A stretch of DNA of 64,000 nt from Spirosoma linguale DSM 74 (GTDB taxonomy: Bacteria > Bacteroidota > Bacteroidia > Cytophagales > Spirosomataceae), in assembly GCA_000024525.1 (NCBI GenBank), contig CP001769.1:7721001-7785000 (forward strand), given 5' to 3'. A program made the translations under genes and the position numbers. Every line of letters begins with the position of its first letter. The stretch's first letter is position 1. Below the pieces are notes generated by a model. It did no database searches and was not told the DNA's origin. It was given only the letters and a program-made list of their open reading frames with translations. This document shows positions 1 through 9,066 of the stretch, in pieces.

Positions 1-378
1 GTCGGTCTGGAGTGGGCCGTCGTTTTTGAGCCGGACGGCCATTTCGAGTGCTCCCGGATCGTCTTTTTCCAGACCGGTATAGCCCGTCAGGTTCGGCACA
101 TGGTCAACGGTCAGAAAACGGCCCAGATCCGTGAGGGCAAGACGCCCGGCTTCGTCCCACTGAAGCAGTTCCATGGCACAAAGAGCGGGAAATAACGTCA
201 TGGCTGGGCGTTCGTTCAAACCAAGCGTTCGGCTCAGATCGGGCAAAGAGAGCGGTCCGGCGCTTAGTGTCTCGAAAACGTTCAGGTGATGGACGGCAGC
301 CAGTAACAAACGTGAGCCGAACATAGCCCGTAAATGGCGGGTAATTGGTGCGGGATCGGGTAGGGGAGCGTTGAACAT
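1..378 (-). CDS. O-methyltransferase, N-terminal part (cut by window edge)
   Basis: Only the first 126 codons are inside the window; the rest lies before position 1. Residues about 10-90 look like the helical dimerisation/winged-helix domain that precedes the Rossmann fold in small-molecule O-methyltransferases of the acetylserotonin type, e.g. FGSRLLLAAVHHLNVFETL then LPDLSRTLGLNERPAMTLF, followed by the beta-wing LTDLGRFLT. In that family the next domain binds S-adenosylmethionine, but it is not visible, so the catalytic call rests on the dimerisation domain alone and no substrate can be named. ATG at 378 chosen; an in-frame ATG at 396 would add six residues. Confidence 0.6.
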   Translation of the reverse strand, partial: MFNAPLPDPAPITRHLRAMFGSRLLLAAVHHLNVFETLSAGPLSLPDLSRTLGLNERPAMTLFPALCAMELLQWDEAGRLALTDLGRFLTVDHVPNLTGYTGLEKDDPGALEMAVRLKNDGPLQTD

Positions 379-443
379 AGTTGAGGCCGGCCTCATCAGA
401 AAATAGCCGGGTGCCAAAGATACACGCTGACCCCTTTTAATGT

Positions 444-1124
444 TCAGTCATTCGCTCCGGAAAATCCTTTGTTCGAGGCCGTTTTGGGGTCGTACTGGAC
501 CATGGTATTATACCGGCTTATCAGCAAGAGACGCCCCGGCAGCGCGCGATCATTGATGTTATGAGTCAGAATATACTGACGTAATTCCTCGTGGTAAGTT
601 GTCATTAAAGGTTTATAAATTTCAGCGTGGAATTTGCTCAGCGTCAGCAATCGGCCTGCATCAAGAACAAAATAATCGAACATGTCTATATTTTGAGAGA
701 GCAAAGGCTGGTCTGACGAATGATCGGGATGACTAAATGCATGTTTAAATGGTCCACGGGGCTTTCTGAATCGTCGAACAACCGTTAAGGGTCCATCTAT
801 ACACACTTCAAAAAAGCGCTGGCTGGTGCGTTCGTTGTCCAGCGGCCTTACCAGCGAAACAAAATTTCTGCGTTTATTCTGTTCGTGGTCGAACCAGCTA
901 AATTCGGCAACCTGATTGGCTGAATATGTCCTCACCCGGCCATCAGGCTCCCGAAACGAAACCATCTCCGCCGACCAATTGTAGGCTATATCGCCCTCCA
1001 GAACTACCTTGTTCCAGAAGTGAAGCTGTCCGGTTCGCCACAGGGCATTCATCGGTTTTGCCTGGCTGTTAACATAAAAAAGTACAAATAATAAGGCGAA
1101 TGTGAACGTAGAGGCCATTTTCAT
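444..1124 (-). CDS. Secreted protein of unknown function
   Basis: 226 residues. The N-terminus is a clear signal peptide (MKMASTFTFALLFVLFYVNS, cleavage probably after QA at about residue 22), so the product is exported to the periplasm or surface. The mature part is mixed alpha/beta with WRTGQLHFWNKVVLEGDIAY near the start, which resembles the short repeat-like opening (a stored-value description of fields converted to beta strands) seen in several uncharacterised Bacteroidota exported proteins; no catalytic motif or metal site was recognised. It is separated from the preceding FAD enzyme by a terminator at 1427-1450 and so is probably its own transcription unit. Function not known. Confidence 0.6.
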   Translation of the reverse strand: MKMASTFTFALLFVLFYVNSQAKPMNALWRTGQLHFWNKVVLEGDIAYNWSAEMVSFREPDGRVRTYSANQVAEFSWFDHEQNKRRNFVSLVRPLDNERTSQRFFEVCIDGPLTVVRRFRKPRGPFKHAFSHPDHSSDQPLLSQNIDMFDYFVLDAGRLLTLSKFHAEIYKPLMTTYHEELRQYILTHNINDRALPGRLLLISRYNTMVQYDPKTASNKGFSGAND

Positions 1125-1485
1125 AATTTCCAGTTTTTAGGTTGTATATAGCTGATCTCCAGCGGCTGCTTCTGGTAGTAGTAGCGAGTAGGTTGCTGCG
1201 CTTATAGCAATATAATAGATTGCTAAAGGCCTTGTTTATAGCTAAAAAATTGTCCTATTCTGGAAATTTTGATTATATATAGATGTAGTTGAACCGTCTG
1301 GGGAAAACCGGTAAAGAGTTGTATTTTTCTTTTTTACGATTAAACTTAGGGTAAACACACTATTTATCGAGTGGCCTCATATTTCTTTTGCATCGTTCCG
1401 TTGCCTCGAAAAAATACAAAAAAAATGGGCACCCTGATTTCAGGGTGCCCGAGTGGATTTTGGTAAAGTCGGATATGATCGGTTT
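1125..1485. other. Intergenic, 361 bp
   Basis: AT-rich spacer upstream of the secreted protein and downstream of the FAD enzyme. It holds the terminator at 1418-1450; apart from that I see no gene or clear motif. Confidence 0.6.
1418..1450 (-). terminator. Rho-independent terminator of the FAD oxidoreductase
   Basis: Perfect 11-bp stem GGGCACCCTGA / TCAGGGTGCCC (1427-1437 with 1440-1450), two-base loop, followed on the minus strand by a run of U (A-tract at 1418-1425 on the plus strand). It sits 36 bp after the stop codon of the gene at 1486-2832. Confidence 0.85.
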
Positions 1486-2832
1486 CTAAATTCCGTAGAT
1501 CGTCGTATTCAGGAAATCGTTACGGAATTTGCCTTTTGGGTCGTACTCGGTAACGAGTTGCTTAAAGGCCGGTAGTTTTTCGTAGCGCGACTGAAGCTGC
1601 ACGGGCGTCATGGTGAACAGCTTGCCCCAGTGCGGCCTGGCATGAAAAGGGGCCAGCTCTTTCTCGATCATGGGCAAGACCTTCTTGACCGAAGCCCAGT
1701 CCTGTTTCCACGTAAAGTGAATAGCCAGACTGGGTTGCTTGTAACAGGGGCTCATCCATAACTTATCGGCGTCGATGGTTCGTAACTCCGAAATCATCAG
1801 GTGGGGGCTTATGTGCGCTTTGAGCCGTTCCACCGCCAGTATCGCTTCAACGGCGTTTTTGCGGGGAACAAAATATTCGGACTGTAACTCTTTGCCGCTG
1901 CTCGGTGTGAAGCCCATCCGGAAGTGCGGCATACGTTCGTACCAAGGACCGGGCACCCCCATTTGTTCGGTGCAGTTCACCGCCGAAAGTTCGGCAATGG
2001 GGTGCAGGTTCTTTTTGGCAAGCGTTGCGCCGTAATACTCCGGCTTAGCGTCCAGCTTCACGCCTTTGTCGATCCGGCGTTTGATCCAGACTTCATTAAC
2101 GCGGCTTTTCTGCCAGTCGGTAAACAGACTCACGCTGTACCCACCCGAAACGATGGCGTCAAAATGCTCTTTGAGCTGGGCCATCGGCAGGTTTTCGTAA
2201 ACGTCCTGCCGCATCATAAAGGTCGGCTGCACATCGAGCGTAACCTTCGTTACCACCCCAAGCGCCCCCAAATGCACAACGGCTGCGTTGAAGGTGTCGC
2301 CGTCTTTGGCGCGGGAGAGGGTGCGGACATCGCCAGCGGCTGTAACGATTTCCATGCCCGACACGGCCGTCGACAGGTTGCCGTTCTTCACGCCCGAACC
2401 GTGCGTAGCCGTGGCGCAGGCTCCTGCAATGGAAATGTGGGGTAATGACGCCAGGTTGTGCAGGGCAAAGCCTTTCTTGTCGAGGTAGGGTGCCAACTGG
2501 CCGTATTTCATACTGGCGTCGACGGTTACGGTATGCGCTTTTGTATCCAGCGAAATAACATCGTCCATCGCCTTTAACGACAGTAGATTGTCTTTGCTGT
2601 CGGCAATGCTGTTGAAGCAATGGCGCGTACCCAGCACCTTTAGCTTGTTGTATTTTTTGACAAAGTCCCGTACCTGTTCAATTGATTTGCCTTCGTAAAG
2701 CCGGTCGGTGCTGTATTGCAGGTTTCCAGCCCAGTTTTTTAGTTTTTCCGGTGCTGCCAGATCAGCAAGTGGCGATAGTATAGGTGCGGCCATTAGGGTC
2801 GATGATAATTTGAGGAACGCTCTTTTTTTCAT
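1486..2832 (-). CDS. FAD-linked oxidoreductase, D-arabinono-1,4-lactone oxidase type
   Basis: 448 residues. Domain order fits the vanillyl-alcohol-oxidase superfamily: N-terminal FAD_binding_4 domain (about 35-210) with the pyrophosphate-binding stretch VLGTRHCFNSIADS, the VTVDASMKYGQLAPYLDKKG segment and the HISIAGACATATHGSG signature; C-terminal ALO domain (about 220-445) with SELRTIDADKLWMSP and the terminal PHWGKLF motif typical of aldonolactone and alditol oxidases. The His in ATHGSG corresponds to the position that covalently holds FAD in some members. The start MKKRAFLKLSSTLMAAPIL looks like an export signal (weak Tat-like KKRAFLKLS), so the enzyme is probably periplasmic. Known family members oxidise sugar lactones or alditols with O2; exact substrate not predictable. 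Confidence 0.85.
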   Translation of the reverse strand: MKKRAFLKLSSTLMAAPILSPLADLAAPEKLKNWAGNLQYSTDRLYEGKSIEQVRDFVKKYNKLKVLGTRHCFNSIADSKDNLLSLKAMDDVISLDTKAHTVTVDASMKYGQLAPYLDKKGFALHNLASLPHISIAGACATATHGSGVKNGNLSTAVSGMEIVTAAGDVRTLSRAKDGDTFNAAVVHLGALGVVTKVTLDVQPTFMMRQDVYENLPMAQLKEHFDAIVSGGYSVSLFTDWQKSRVNEVWIKRRIDKGVKLDAKPEYYGATLAKKNLHPIAELSAVNCTEQMGVPGPWYERMPHFRMGFTPSSGKELQSEYFVPRKNAVEAILAVERLKAHISPHLMISELRTIDADKLWMSPCYKQPSLAIHFTWKQDWASVKKVLPMIEKELAPFHARPHWGKLFTMTPVQLQSRYEKLPAFKQLVTEYDPKGKFRNDFLNTTIYGI

Positions 2833-2894
2833 GGTTAACGGGTTTTAGGCTAAACTAATTAGGTAAAGTAATGACTAAATTTAATTCTACGTAG

Positions 2895-2981
2895 TTACTT
2901 CATACTAATAAAGCAGATTAAGCAACAAACTGGTAAGAGTTACCAGTTTGTTGCTTAATCTGCTTTATTAGTATGAAGTAA
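2895..2981. repeat. Perfect 42-bp inverted repeat, 3-nt loop
   Basis: Arms 2895-2936 and 2940-2981 are exact reverse complements, loop GAG. It lies between two minus-strand genes, 62 bp upstream of the FAD enzyme start and 120 bp past the stop of the phosphatase. There is no U-tract on the minus-strand exit side, so it is not a textbook terminator. Arm sequence unrelated to the other inverted repeats listed here. Confidence 0.9.
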
Positions 2982-3101
2982 ATGCCGACCAAATCAGGCA
3001 ATCCTACCTAGCCGAAAAAACTACCCTGTCTCAGGTAAACGGCAGAAACGGAAAGGCTAACTAAAGCCCTGGATTTTGAGAGTGTGTGAGATTGGGATAC
3101 T

Positions 3102-4547
3102 CTACTTGGTTACCTTGAACGAATCGAGTTCTTTTCCATTTACATCAACTTGCCTAATGGTCAGGGTTTTGCCATCTACATCGGCCACGGTGAGCGAGTG
3201 GACATTGGAGTAAAACTTATCGGTAAACTTCTGCCACGAATCGGGGTCGTTGTTTTGCTCAGGGTTGTACAGCGTTTGGCCGCCTGCCCCAGTTACCAGA
3301 TAAATAATGCCCTCGGGGGTTGTATCGGTTTTTCCATTAAACGATTTGTCGAGGGTCCAGCGGCCATTCACAACCCGTCCACGCGCCATTTTTGCGCCCA
3401 TGTTCGCCACGAGCAGAACTCCTTTGCGGTCAGGAACAAACGTTAGTGGAAACGAGCGTTGGTAGTTATGAACGTGACCGGTGAAAACCACATCGACCTT
3501 TCCCGCTTCGAAAATCGGCGATAAAAGGCGGGTGTGCTGCTGCTCAAAATGCTCACGGGCTGAGTTGAAACCCGGGTGGTGGAACATCACAAACCGCCAG
3601 GTAGCCTCTTTAGCACTGGCTAAGTCATTGGCAATCCATTCCTGTAACGCTTTATCGGTAAAATCGACATACGGGTTAGAGTCGATCACCGTCCAGTGGG
3701 CGTTGCCATATGTGAACGAGTAGTTCGACATTTTCAGATAGGCCTCACCAGCTGCATCCGTAAACGCTTTTCGATTTTCGGTCGAAGCGGTCATGGATGG
3801 CACCAGTGGCCCGCCCTCCGTACCAGGGATTCCGTTCAGCGGCTGATTCCAGTAATAGTAATAGGCCAGCGCGTCGGGAAACTTGTCCAGATCGCGGGTA
3901 TCGGTATCGTGGTTGCCGGGAGCCACAATCATCGGCACCGACCGCAGCAGCGGAGCCCCTGTAGAATCAAGCTTGTTCGCGTTATAAATTGGCCAGAAAC
4001 GGCTGCGGTATTCCGAAATCAGACCCCGTTCGTAGACAATGTCGCCAGGCACGACCACAAAATCCGGCTTGGCGATAAAGGCCTGAGAGGCCAGTTTTTT
4101 CTGGGCGGGCGTTTCGGCACCTATGTCGGCGAACGCCACAAACCGGTAGGGCTGGTCGGCCCGCTTGGTTGCTTTTCCTTCGGCAGTGAAGACAACTTTT
4201 CCTGCCTTCAGCACCCGGTAGTTGAACGTAGCACCGGGCGTCAGCCCCGTCATTGCTGCATTGTAAACCAAATGTGGCTCAATGCCAGCAACGGCTACCC
4301 GAACCGAAGTAGGTGCAGCCGTTTTTTTCCAGGAGCTTTTGGCTTCGGTTTGGTATTCAACAGTCCAGTCTGTAGCGGCATCCGGCGCATGCCAGAGGAG
4401 CTGTAACGTTTCGGGCGAAGGCGTGCGTCCAATCTGGAGATACGGACGGGCGATAAATGGCTCGTCGGTTTTTGTATCCTGTGCCCTACAGGTTTGGGTT
4501 AAAAGGATCTGCCCGAATAGCAGGAGGCTTATAAACGTGTTTTTCAT
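3102..4547 (-). CDS. Secreted purple-acid-phosphatase-like metallophosphoesterase
   Basis: 481 residues from the ATG at 4547, which begins a good signal peptide (MKNTFISLLLFGQILLTQ, cleaved near CRAQ). An in-frame start at 4640 is rejected because it would encode the inverted repeat. Residues about 25-135 form a fibronectin-III-like purple acid phosphatase N-domain (PYLQIGRTPSPETLQLLWHA). The catalytic domain carries the dinuclear metal motifs in order: FADIG, PGDIVY, APGNHDTD, MFHHPG and TGHVHNYQRS. Known members hydrolyse phosphomonoesters or diesters. It follows a TonB receptor and a beta-helix lipoprotein on the same strand, suggesting a role in surface phosphate or nutrient scavenging (inference). 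Confidence 0.85.
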   Translation of the reverse strand: MKNTFISLLLFGQILLTQTCRAQDTKTDEPFIARPYLQIGRTPSPETLQLLWHAPDAATDWTVEYQTEAKSSWKKTAAPTSVRVAVAGIEPHLVYNAAMTGLTPGATFNYRVLKAGKVVFTAEGKATKRADQPYRFVAFADIGAETPAQKKLASQAFIAKPDFVVVPGDIVYERGLISEYRSRFWPIYNANKLDSTGAPLLRSVPMIVAPGNHDTDTRDLDKFPDALAYYYYWNQPLNGIPGTEGGPLVPSMTASTENRKAFTDAAGEAYLKMSNYSFTYGNAHWTVIDSNPYVDFTDKALQEWIANDLASAKEATWRFVMFHHPGFNSAREHFEQQHTRLLSPIFEAGKVDVVFTGHVHNYQRSFPLTFVPDRKGVLLVANMGAKMARGRVVNGRWTLDKSFNGKTDTTPEGIIYLVTGAGGQTLYNPEQNNDPDSWQKFTDKFYSNVHSLTVADVDGKTLTIRQVDVNGKELDSFKVTK

Positions 4548-4570
4548 GGATGGTTCGAAGAAAAGGTTCT

Positions 4571-4669
4571 TACACAGAGATACGCAGAGGTTAAAGGAGA
4601 TGCACAGAGGTGTAACGACAGGACCGAAACCTTTGTGCATCTCCTTTAACTTCTGCGTATCTCTGCGTA
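4571..4669. repeat. 41-bp inverted repeat, 3 mismatches, 17-nt loop
   Basis: Arms 4571-4611 and 4629-4669. It lies between the stop of the beta-helix lipoprotein (4679) and the start of the phosphatase (4547), both on the minus strand; transcripts reading through would fold it ahead of the phosphatase start. The three mismatches become G-U pairs on one strand or the other. Confidence 0.85.
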
Positions 4670-4678
4670 CTACTTTTT

Positions 4679-6106
4679 TTAATGCTGATTACCTTTTCCG
4701 TTGCTGGGGTAGCAGCCTACATCGGTGCTTGGCGGGGTGATTTCTGTTGAACCGAAGTTAGCACTTACCGGTACTACCGTGAGTGGGCTGAAACCCGTTG
4801 TGCCTTTGCCAATAGCGGGTGATGACGACTGCAACCGAAAATTCCACGTTCCTACGTAGGAAACATCCGCTACTTTCTTCGTGGCCACATACGGCAATGG
4901 GAAGTTGACGAACAGCGGGTTGTTCTTCTGAACAACTGCCGACCCATCATACGCCTGACCTGGCTTGTAGCCCGTAGGCAGGAAGGTTGATGGTGCCGGG
5001 AAGTCCGTCGTTTGCGGCTTTTGAGCGAACAGAACCGGATAAATCTGATTCGCCATTTTCAATGAATCGACGTAGTGGTAGTTGTAGCCATATTTAATGT
5101 TGGCCGTATCAGCTACTACCAGCGCATTACCCGAGTAGGTCTGCGTAGCGCCCACAATCCGGGGACCGTATTTGTCATTCACCATCAGGTTGTTGTAATA
5201 ACCACCCCGTGAGCCTTCTTCAAAATTGATCGAGCCGCCCCGACCATCAGCCGTCCGACGGTAGCCACTGTGGACAATGGTGTTGTTGTAGAAAAGAACG
5301 TTCGTTTGCGGCTGGCCGGGCTTCTGACCGTTATTTGACGCTTTTGGCCCATTCGTCGCCGATCCAACGATGAGGTTGTACGCAAAATTACCAACCGTGC
5401 CGCCTTTCACGTTGAAGGCTTCGCCACCGGTGAAACCGCACTTTTCAAACGTATTCCGCATCACATTGTACTTACCGCCAAAAGGACGAATCGGATCGTC
5501 GACCGCGCCATACACCCACGAGTCTTCCAGCACCACAATACCGTCGGAGTTAGCCGAAGAAATAACATAAGCTTTTCCGCCATTGGCGATAAATGATACC
5601 GGCGAGGTCACCACCGTGCCACCACCAAACTCCAGGTGCGCCCATTTGATAATGATGTTCTTGAACGTTGATTCGCCCAGAATACCCCCCCAAAGACCAG
5701 CGTAGGCTGGGTCTTTGGTTACGTCGGCACCCGGCACGTCGGTTTTGGTAGCGGTTGGCACCGTAAAGTAAATCTGCTTCTCCTGGGTACCCAACGCCAG
5801 TAACGAGCCTTTGACAATGAAACTCCATACGCCTTTGCCATCAAAATAGACTTTGGCACCCGGCTGAATGGTCAGTGTATCGCCTTCGTTGATGAATACA
5901 TCGCCGGTGACCCGGTAGGTCGAATCGGCCAGCAATGTGCCTTTCACCACGCCTGATAAGGGTGTTTTCGTGCTAATGGCCGCCCCCGTTTTAAAAAGCG
6001 GTGCCGACACCTGTACATCTTCTGATTTGCTGCAACCGGTAAGACCGGCAATCAGACCGCCCGCTACTGCCATTGCGGCTAAACCTAAACGAATCTGGTA
6101 GTTCAT
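4679..6106 (-). CDS. Surface lipoprotein with predicted parallel beta-helix
   Basis: 475 residues. Signal peptide with lipobox LTGC (Cys25) followed by SKSED, so an outer-membrane lipoprotein is expected. The mature part begins with GVVKGTLLADSTYRVTGDVF and INEGDTLTIQPGAKVYFDGK, the entry turns of right-handed beta-helix proteins, and continues with repeated short strands rich in G and N (VLEDSWVYGAVDDPI, NVLFYNNTIVHSGYRR). No catalytic residues recognised. It begins 32 bp after the TonB receptor gene, so they are very likely co-transcribed; the lipoprotein would be a ligand-binding or surface partner of that receptor (inference). Sorting of such proteins with receptors is common in Bacteroidota although this is not a SusD. 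Confidence 0.75.
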   Translation of the reverse strand: MNYQIRLGLAAMAVAGGLIAGLTGCSKSEDVQVSAPLFKTGAAISTKTPLSGVVKGTLLADSTYRVTGDVFINEGDTLTIQPGAKVYFDGKGVWSFIVKGSLLALGTQEKQIYFTVPTATKTDVPGADVTKDPAYAGLWGGILGESTFKNIIIKWAHLEFGGGTVVTSPVSFIANGGKAYVISSANSDGIVVLEDSWVYGAVDDPIRPFGGKYNVMRNTFEKCGFTGGEAFNVKGGTVGNFAYNLIVGSATNGPKASNNGQKPGQPQTNVLFYNNTIVHSGYRRTADGRGGSINFEEGSRGGYYNNLMVNDKYGPRIVGATQTYSGNALVVADTANIKYGYNYHYVDSLKMANQIYPVLFAQKPQTTDFPAPSTFLPTGYKPGQAYDGSAVVQKNNPLFVNFPLPYVATKKVADVSYVGTWNFRLQSSSPAIGKGTTGFSPLTVVPVSANFGSTEITPPSTDVGCYPSNGKGNQH

Positions 6107-6138
6107 AATTGGAAAAATAGATGAGTAATCAATAAGGG

Positions 6139-8901
6139 TTAATGTTTGTAGCGGAACCCGATCAGGTACGACTGACCGAACACGTCTTTCTGGACCAGAA
6201 TCCGGTCTGTGCGGAGCTGCTCGGGCAGACTGGCGACCGTATTAGGCTTTAGCACTTCCGAAATAATTGGGTTGTTCAACAGGTTGGTGAGCTTGGCGAA
6301 GATGGAAAACCGTTTGCCCCCGAAGCGTTTCTCCGTCGAAAAGTCCACTTGTGATGTTCCGCGTTGCCAGTAATCCAGGCCCAGATAGGGCGATACAATG
6401 TTGATCCGTTTGCCGGTATACACCCAGGCTAGCTGTGCATCGAGGTTGATTCGTTGATTCTTGTAGACCAGCGACAGGTTAGCAATGTGGTCTGACTGGC
6501 CCTGCAAGGGGCGGGTCTGCTGCGCTTCCGTAACAACCGTCGATCCCTGCGCGTCGCGTCCATAAACCCGCTTGCTGGTCGTGATGCTCGACTTGGTGAA
6601 GGTGTAATTTCCGGTAACACCCCAGTCGCGCCAGAATTTGGCGAATACCAGTTCCGCCCCAAAGTTGGTCGCGGTACCGAAGTTGAGCGGCTGGTACACC
6701 GTGTTGACATTGCTGACGACGTTAAACCCGTACTCGATTGGGTCTTTGATATTCTTGTAAAAGCCCCCGAGTAATAATTGCTGACTACCACCCGGAAATA
6801 GTTCGTAGCGGAAGTCGATATTGTCAGCTACCGTATGTTTTAAGTAAGGATTTCCTGATTCGATATAGTAATCGCCAGGGAAATTTGCCGGTACGAGTTC
6901 AAAATAACCGGGTCGGCTGATACCCCGGAAGTACGAGAACCGAACGTTTTCGCGGCTCGACAACTGGTATTTGAGGTGCAGACTGGGCAATACGTCCAGG
7001 TAGCTGATCTTACCGGTTTTTCCGGTTGAGGTAACCGGCAACTGCGAAACATACGACTGGTTTGTATTCTCGAACCGAACGCCACCCACCAGTTGCCAGC
7101 GTTGGGCCAGCGTAACTTTGCCCTGCACGTAGCCCGCAGCAATTTGCTCTTTGGCGGTATAGTTGTTGCCATTGGCACTATCCGACAACGCCGTAGCGAT
7201 AGGAAAGAACGAAAGTGTCGCTTTATCGACCGAGGTGAAAAGTTGCCGGTCACCACCCGGCAACACCGTCGCAAGACTGTAATCGTTGTAGTAGTTATTG
7301 CGGTCTTTGTCGCGGTACATGCCCCCTACTGACAGCTCTGCGTTGGGTAATGGGTTGTACACAAGGTTGACATAACCGGTCAGGTCGCGGTCGCTATTAC
7401 GGGTCCAGATATAACTAACCGGGTTGATATACTGCGCTCCGCGAACCGGGTTGCCGTTTACATCAGGTTCTACCCGGTACGTAACCCCATAACTGGCCCA
7501 ACTCGGGGTTTGACTTTTGGCCTGTGAATACACCGCCGACCAGTTCAGCTTAAGTTTTGGATCGGCGCTTTGGCCGAGCAGAGCGTGGTCACCCTGCAAC
7601 GTAGCGCTATAGATAGTCTGCCGACGGAAAACCGACCGATCATTGGTCGTCACATCACCAAACGTGGTTAGCTCATTACCCAGAATCGTACGGTGCTGTT
7701 TGTCGTCGAGCTGCATGAACAAGCCGTACAGACTTAGTTTATGGCGATCCGTAAACGCATAATCAAACTTGGCGTTTAACCCTGTGCGAGCCTGCTCATT
7801 GGAATTCACGCGCTTATCAATCGACGTAAAAATGGGCGTGTTCGGCAGCGGGTCGGGGCTGGGCTGACCATTCAGAGAGAAAAACGTTGTGGTGCCACCC
7901 CGGTACGTATGCTGGTAACTGCCACCGAGTAAAAAGCCCAGTCTACGATTAAAAATACGGTTACCAATCGACAGGCTGAACAGGCCGTTTACCGGAAAAG
8001 CTACCTTGTTGTACAGGAGAGATGTCCGCGAAAATTGCGACGGCTGCGCATAAGCCGTGTTGCTTCCCATGATCTCTGAAGGCGACCGGAAGTTTATGTC
8101 TTTCGTACTGAAACCCTGAAAAGGCTGATCGCCAAAAATCTGGCTGTATCCACCCGATGCGGTAGCTGTAAGCACCAGATAATCCGGAGCTGAACGCATA
8201 ACCATGTTCATGGAGCCGCCAATAGCATCGCCTTCCATATTGGGCGTGAGGGCTTTGATAACTTCCAGCCGTTCGAGCAGATCGGCCGGGAAAATATCCA
8301 TGGGTACGTAGCGATTCTTGTTGTCGGGGCTGGGAATCTTGATCCCATTGACAAGCGTGTAGTTATACCGCCGGTCCATACCCCGAATAATGGCAAACTG
8401 ACCATCGCCCGTGCCATTCCGCACGACAGACACCCCCGATACCCGCGCCAGCACGTTGGCAACGGTAATGTCGGGCAGCAGCGAGATGGCTTTGGCACCA
8501 ATGATATTCAGGACATTATCGGCTTTCTGTTCCGTTCGTCTCGTATTGTTTTCAGATTCCCGGTCGCCGGATGCCGATACGATCACCTCCGTTAGCTCAC
8601 GACTACCCTCGGCCAGCGCGAAATTCTGCGTGCTTGTTACCCCTTCACCCACCACAATCGTTCGCTGGGTTTTCTGATAGCTGATATACTGCGCTACGCA
8701 GGTGTAAGTGCCAGCTGGTACGCCCTTGATTACATAGTTGCCATCCAGACCAACTGTACCACCGAATCGGGTATTGACCAACACAACCGTTGCCCCGATA
8801 AGTGGCTCACCCGTTCGGGCATCGGTGATGGTGCCTTTTAGGGTGGCAGCCTGAACAGCCTGAAGACCGAACAGGAGAAGCAGATAAAGTGTGTATTTCA
8901 T
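6139..8901 (-). CDS. TonB-dependent outer-membrane receptor
   Basis: 920 residues. Signal peptide MKYTLYLLLLFGLQAVQA; carboxypeptidase-regulatory-like domain about 20-95 (LKGTITDARTGEPLIGATVV); plug domain about 120-240 (LPDITVANVLARVSGVSV, FAIIRGMDRRYNYTLVNG, ERLEVIKALTPNMEGDAIGG); then a beta-barrel ending in an aromatic/basic C-terminus (SYLIGFRYKH). Domain order is that of Bacteroidota receptors of the TonB_dep/OMP_b-brl type. It takes up a substrate too large or scarce for porins using the TonB/ExbBD energy system. Downstream lipoprotein and phosphatase genes, and an upstream YncE-like propeller, make a four-gene module; ligand unknown, phosphate ester or metal chelate possible. Confidence 0.92.
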   Translation of the reverse strand: MKYTLYLLLLFGLQAVQAATLKGTITDARTGEPLIGATVVLVNTRFGGTVGLDGNYVIKGVPAGTYTCVAQYISYQKTQRTIVVGEGVTSTQNFALAEGSRELTEVIVSASGDRESENNTRRTEQKADNVLNIIGAKAISLLPDITVANVLARVSGVSVVRNGTGDGQFAIIRGMDRRYNYTLVNGIKIPSPDNKNRYVPMDIFPADLLERLEVIKALTPNMEGDAIGGSMNMVMRSAPDYLVLTATASGGYSQIFGDQPFQGFSTKDINFRSPSEIMGSNTAYAQPSQFSRTSLLYNKVAFPVNGLFSLSIGNRIFNRRLGFLLGGSYQHTYRGGTTTFFSLNGQPSPDPLPNTPIFTSIDKRVNSNEQARTGLNAKFDYAFTDRHKLSLYGLFMQLDDKQHRTILGNELTTFGDVTTNDRSVFRRQTIYSATLQGDHALLGQSADPKLKLNWSAVYSQAKSQTPSWASYGVTYRVEPDVNGNPVRGAQYINPVSYIWTRNSDRDLTGYVNLVYNPLPNAELSVGGMYRDKDRNNYYNDYSLATVLPGGDRQLFTSVDKATLSFFPIATALSDSANGNNYTAKEQIAAGYVQGKVTLAQRWQLVGGVRFENTNQSYVSQLPVTSTGKTGKISYLDVLPSLHLKYQLSSRENVRFSYFRGISRPGYFELVPANFPGDYYIESGNPYLKHTVADNIDFRYELFPGGSQQLLLGGFYKNIKDPIEYGFNVVSNVNTVYQPLNFGTATNFGAELVFAKFWRDWGVTGNYTFTKSSITTSKRVYGRDAQGSTVVTEAQQTRPLQGQSDHIANLSLVYKNQRINLDAQLAWVYTGKRINIVSPYLGLDYWQRGTSQVDFSTEKRFGGKRFSIFAKLTNLLNNPIISEVLKPNTVASLPEQLRTDRILVQKDVFGQSYLIGFRYKH

Positions 8902-9066
8902 TCGTTTGTATTTTAGGTGTATTCGTAAATCTGTTCTGGCAGCCGTTCATCAGTAAAGAGCAAAGCGATGCCAGGCAGCCCCGTTCCGGGCTTTTTTACG
9001 TTGAGAAATACGAAATGGAATCAGAAGCGTTTCTGAGCCGAAACAGCGCCAAAAAGGTAATCGGGT

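Noticed and set aside
3696..4406. Plus-strand reading frame of 236 codons
   Set aside because: Shadow of the phosphatase gene.
4548..4640. N-terminal extension of the phosphatase
   Set aside because: It would translate the inverted repeat and place a signal peptide internally; ATG 4547 gives a normal signal peptide.
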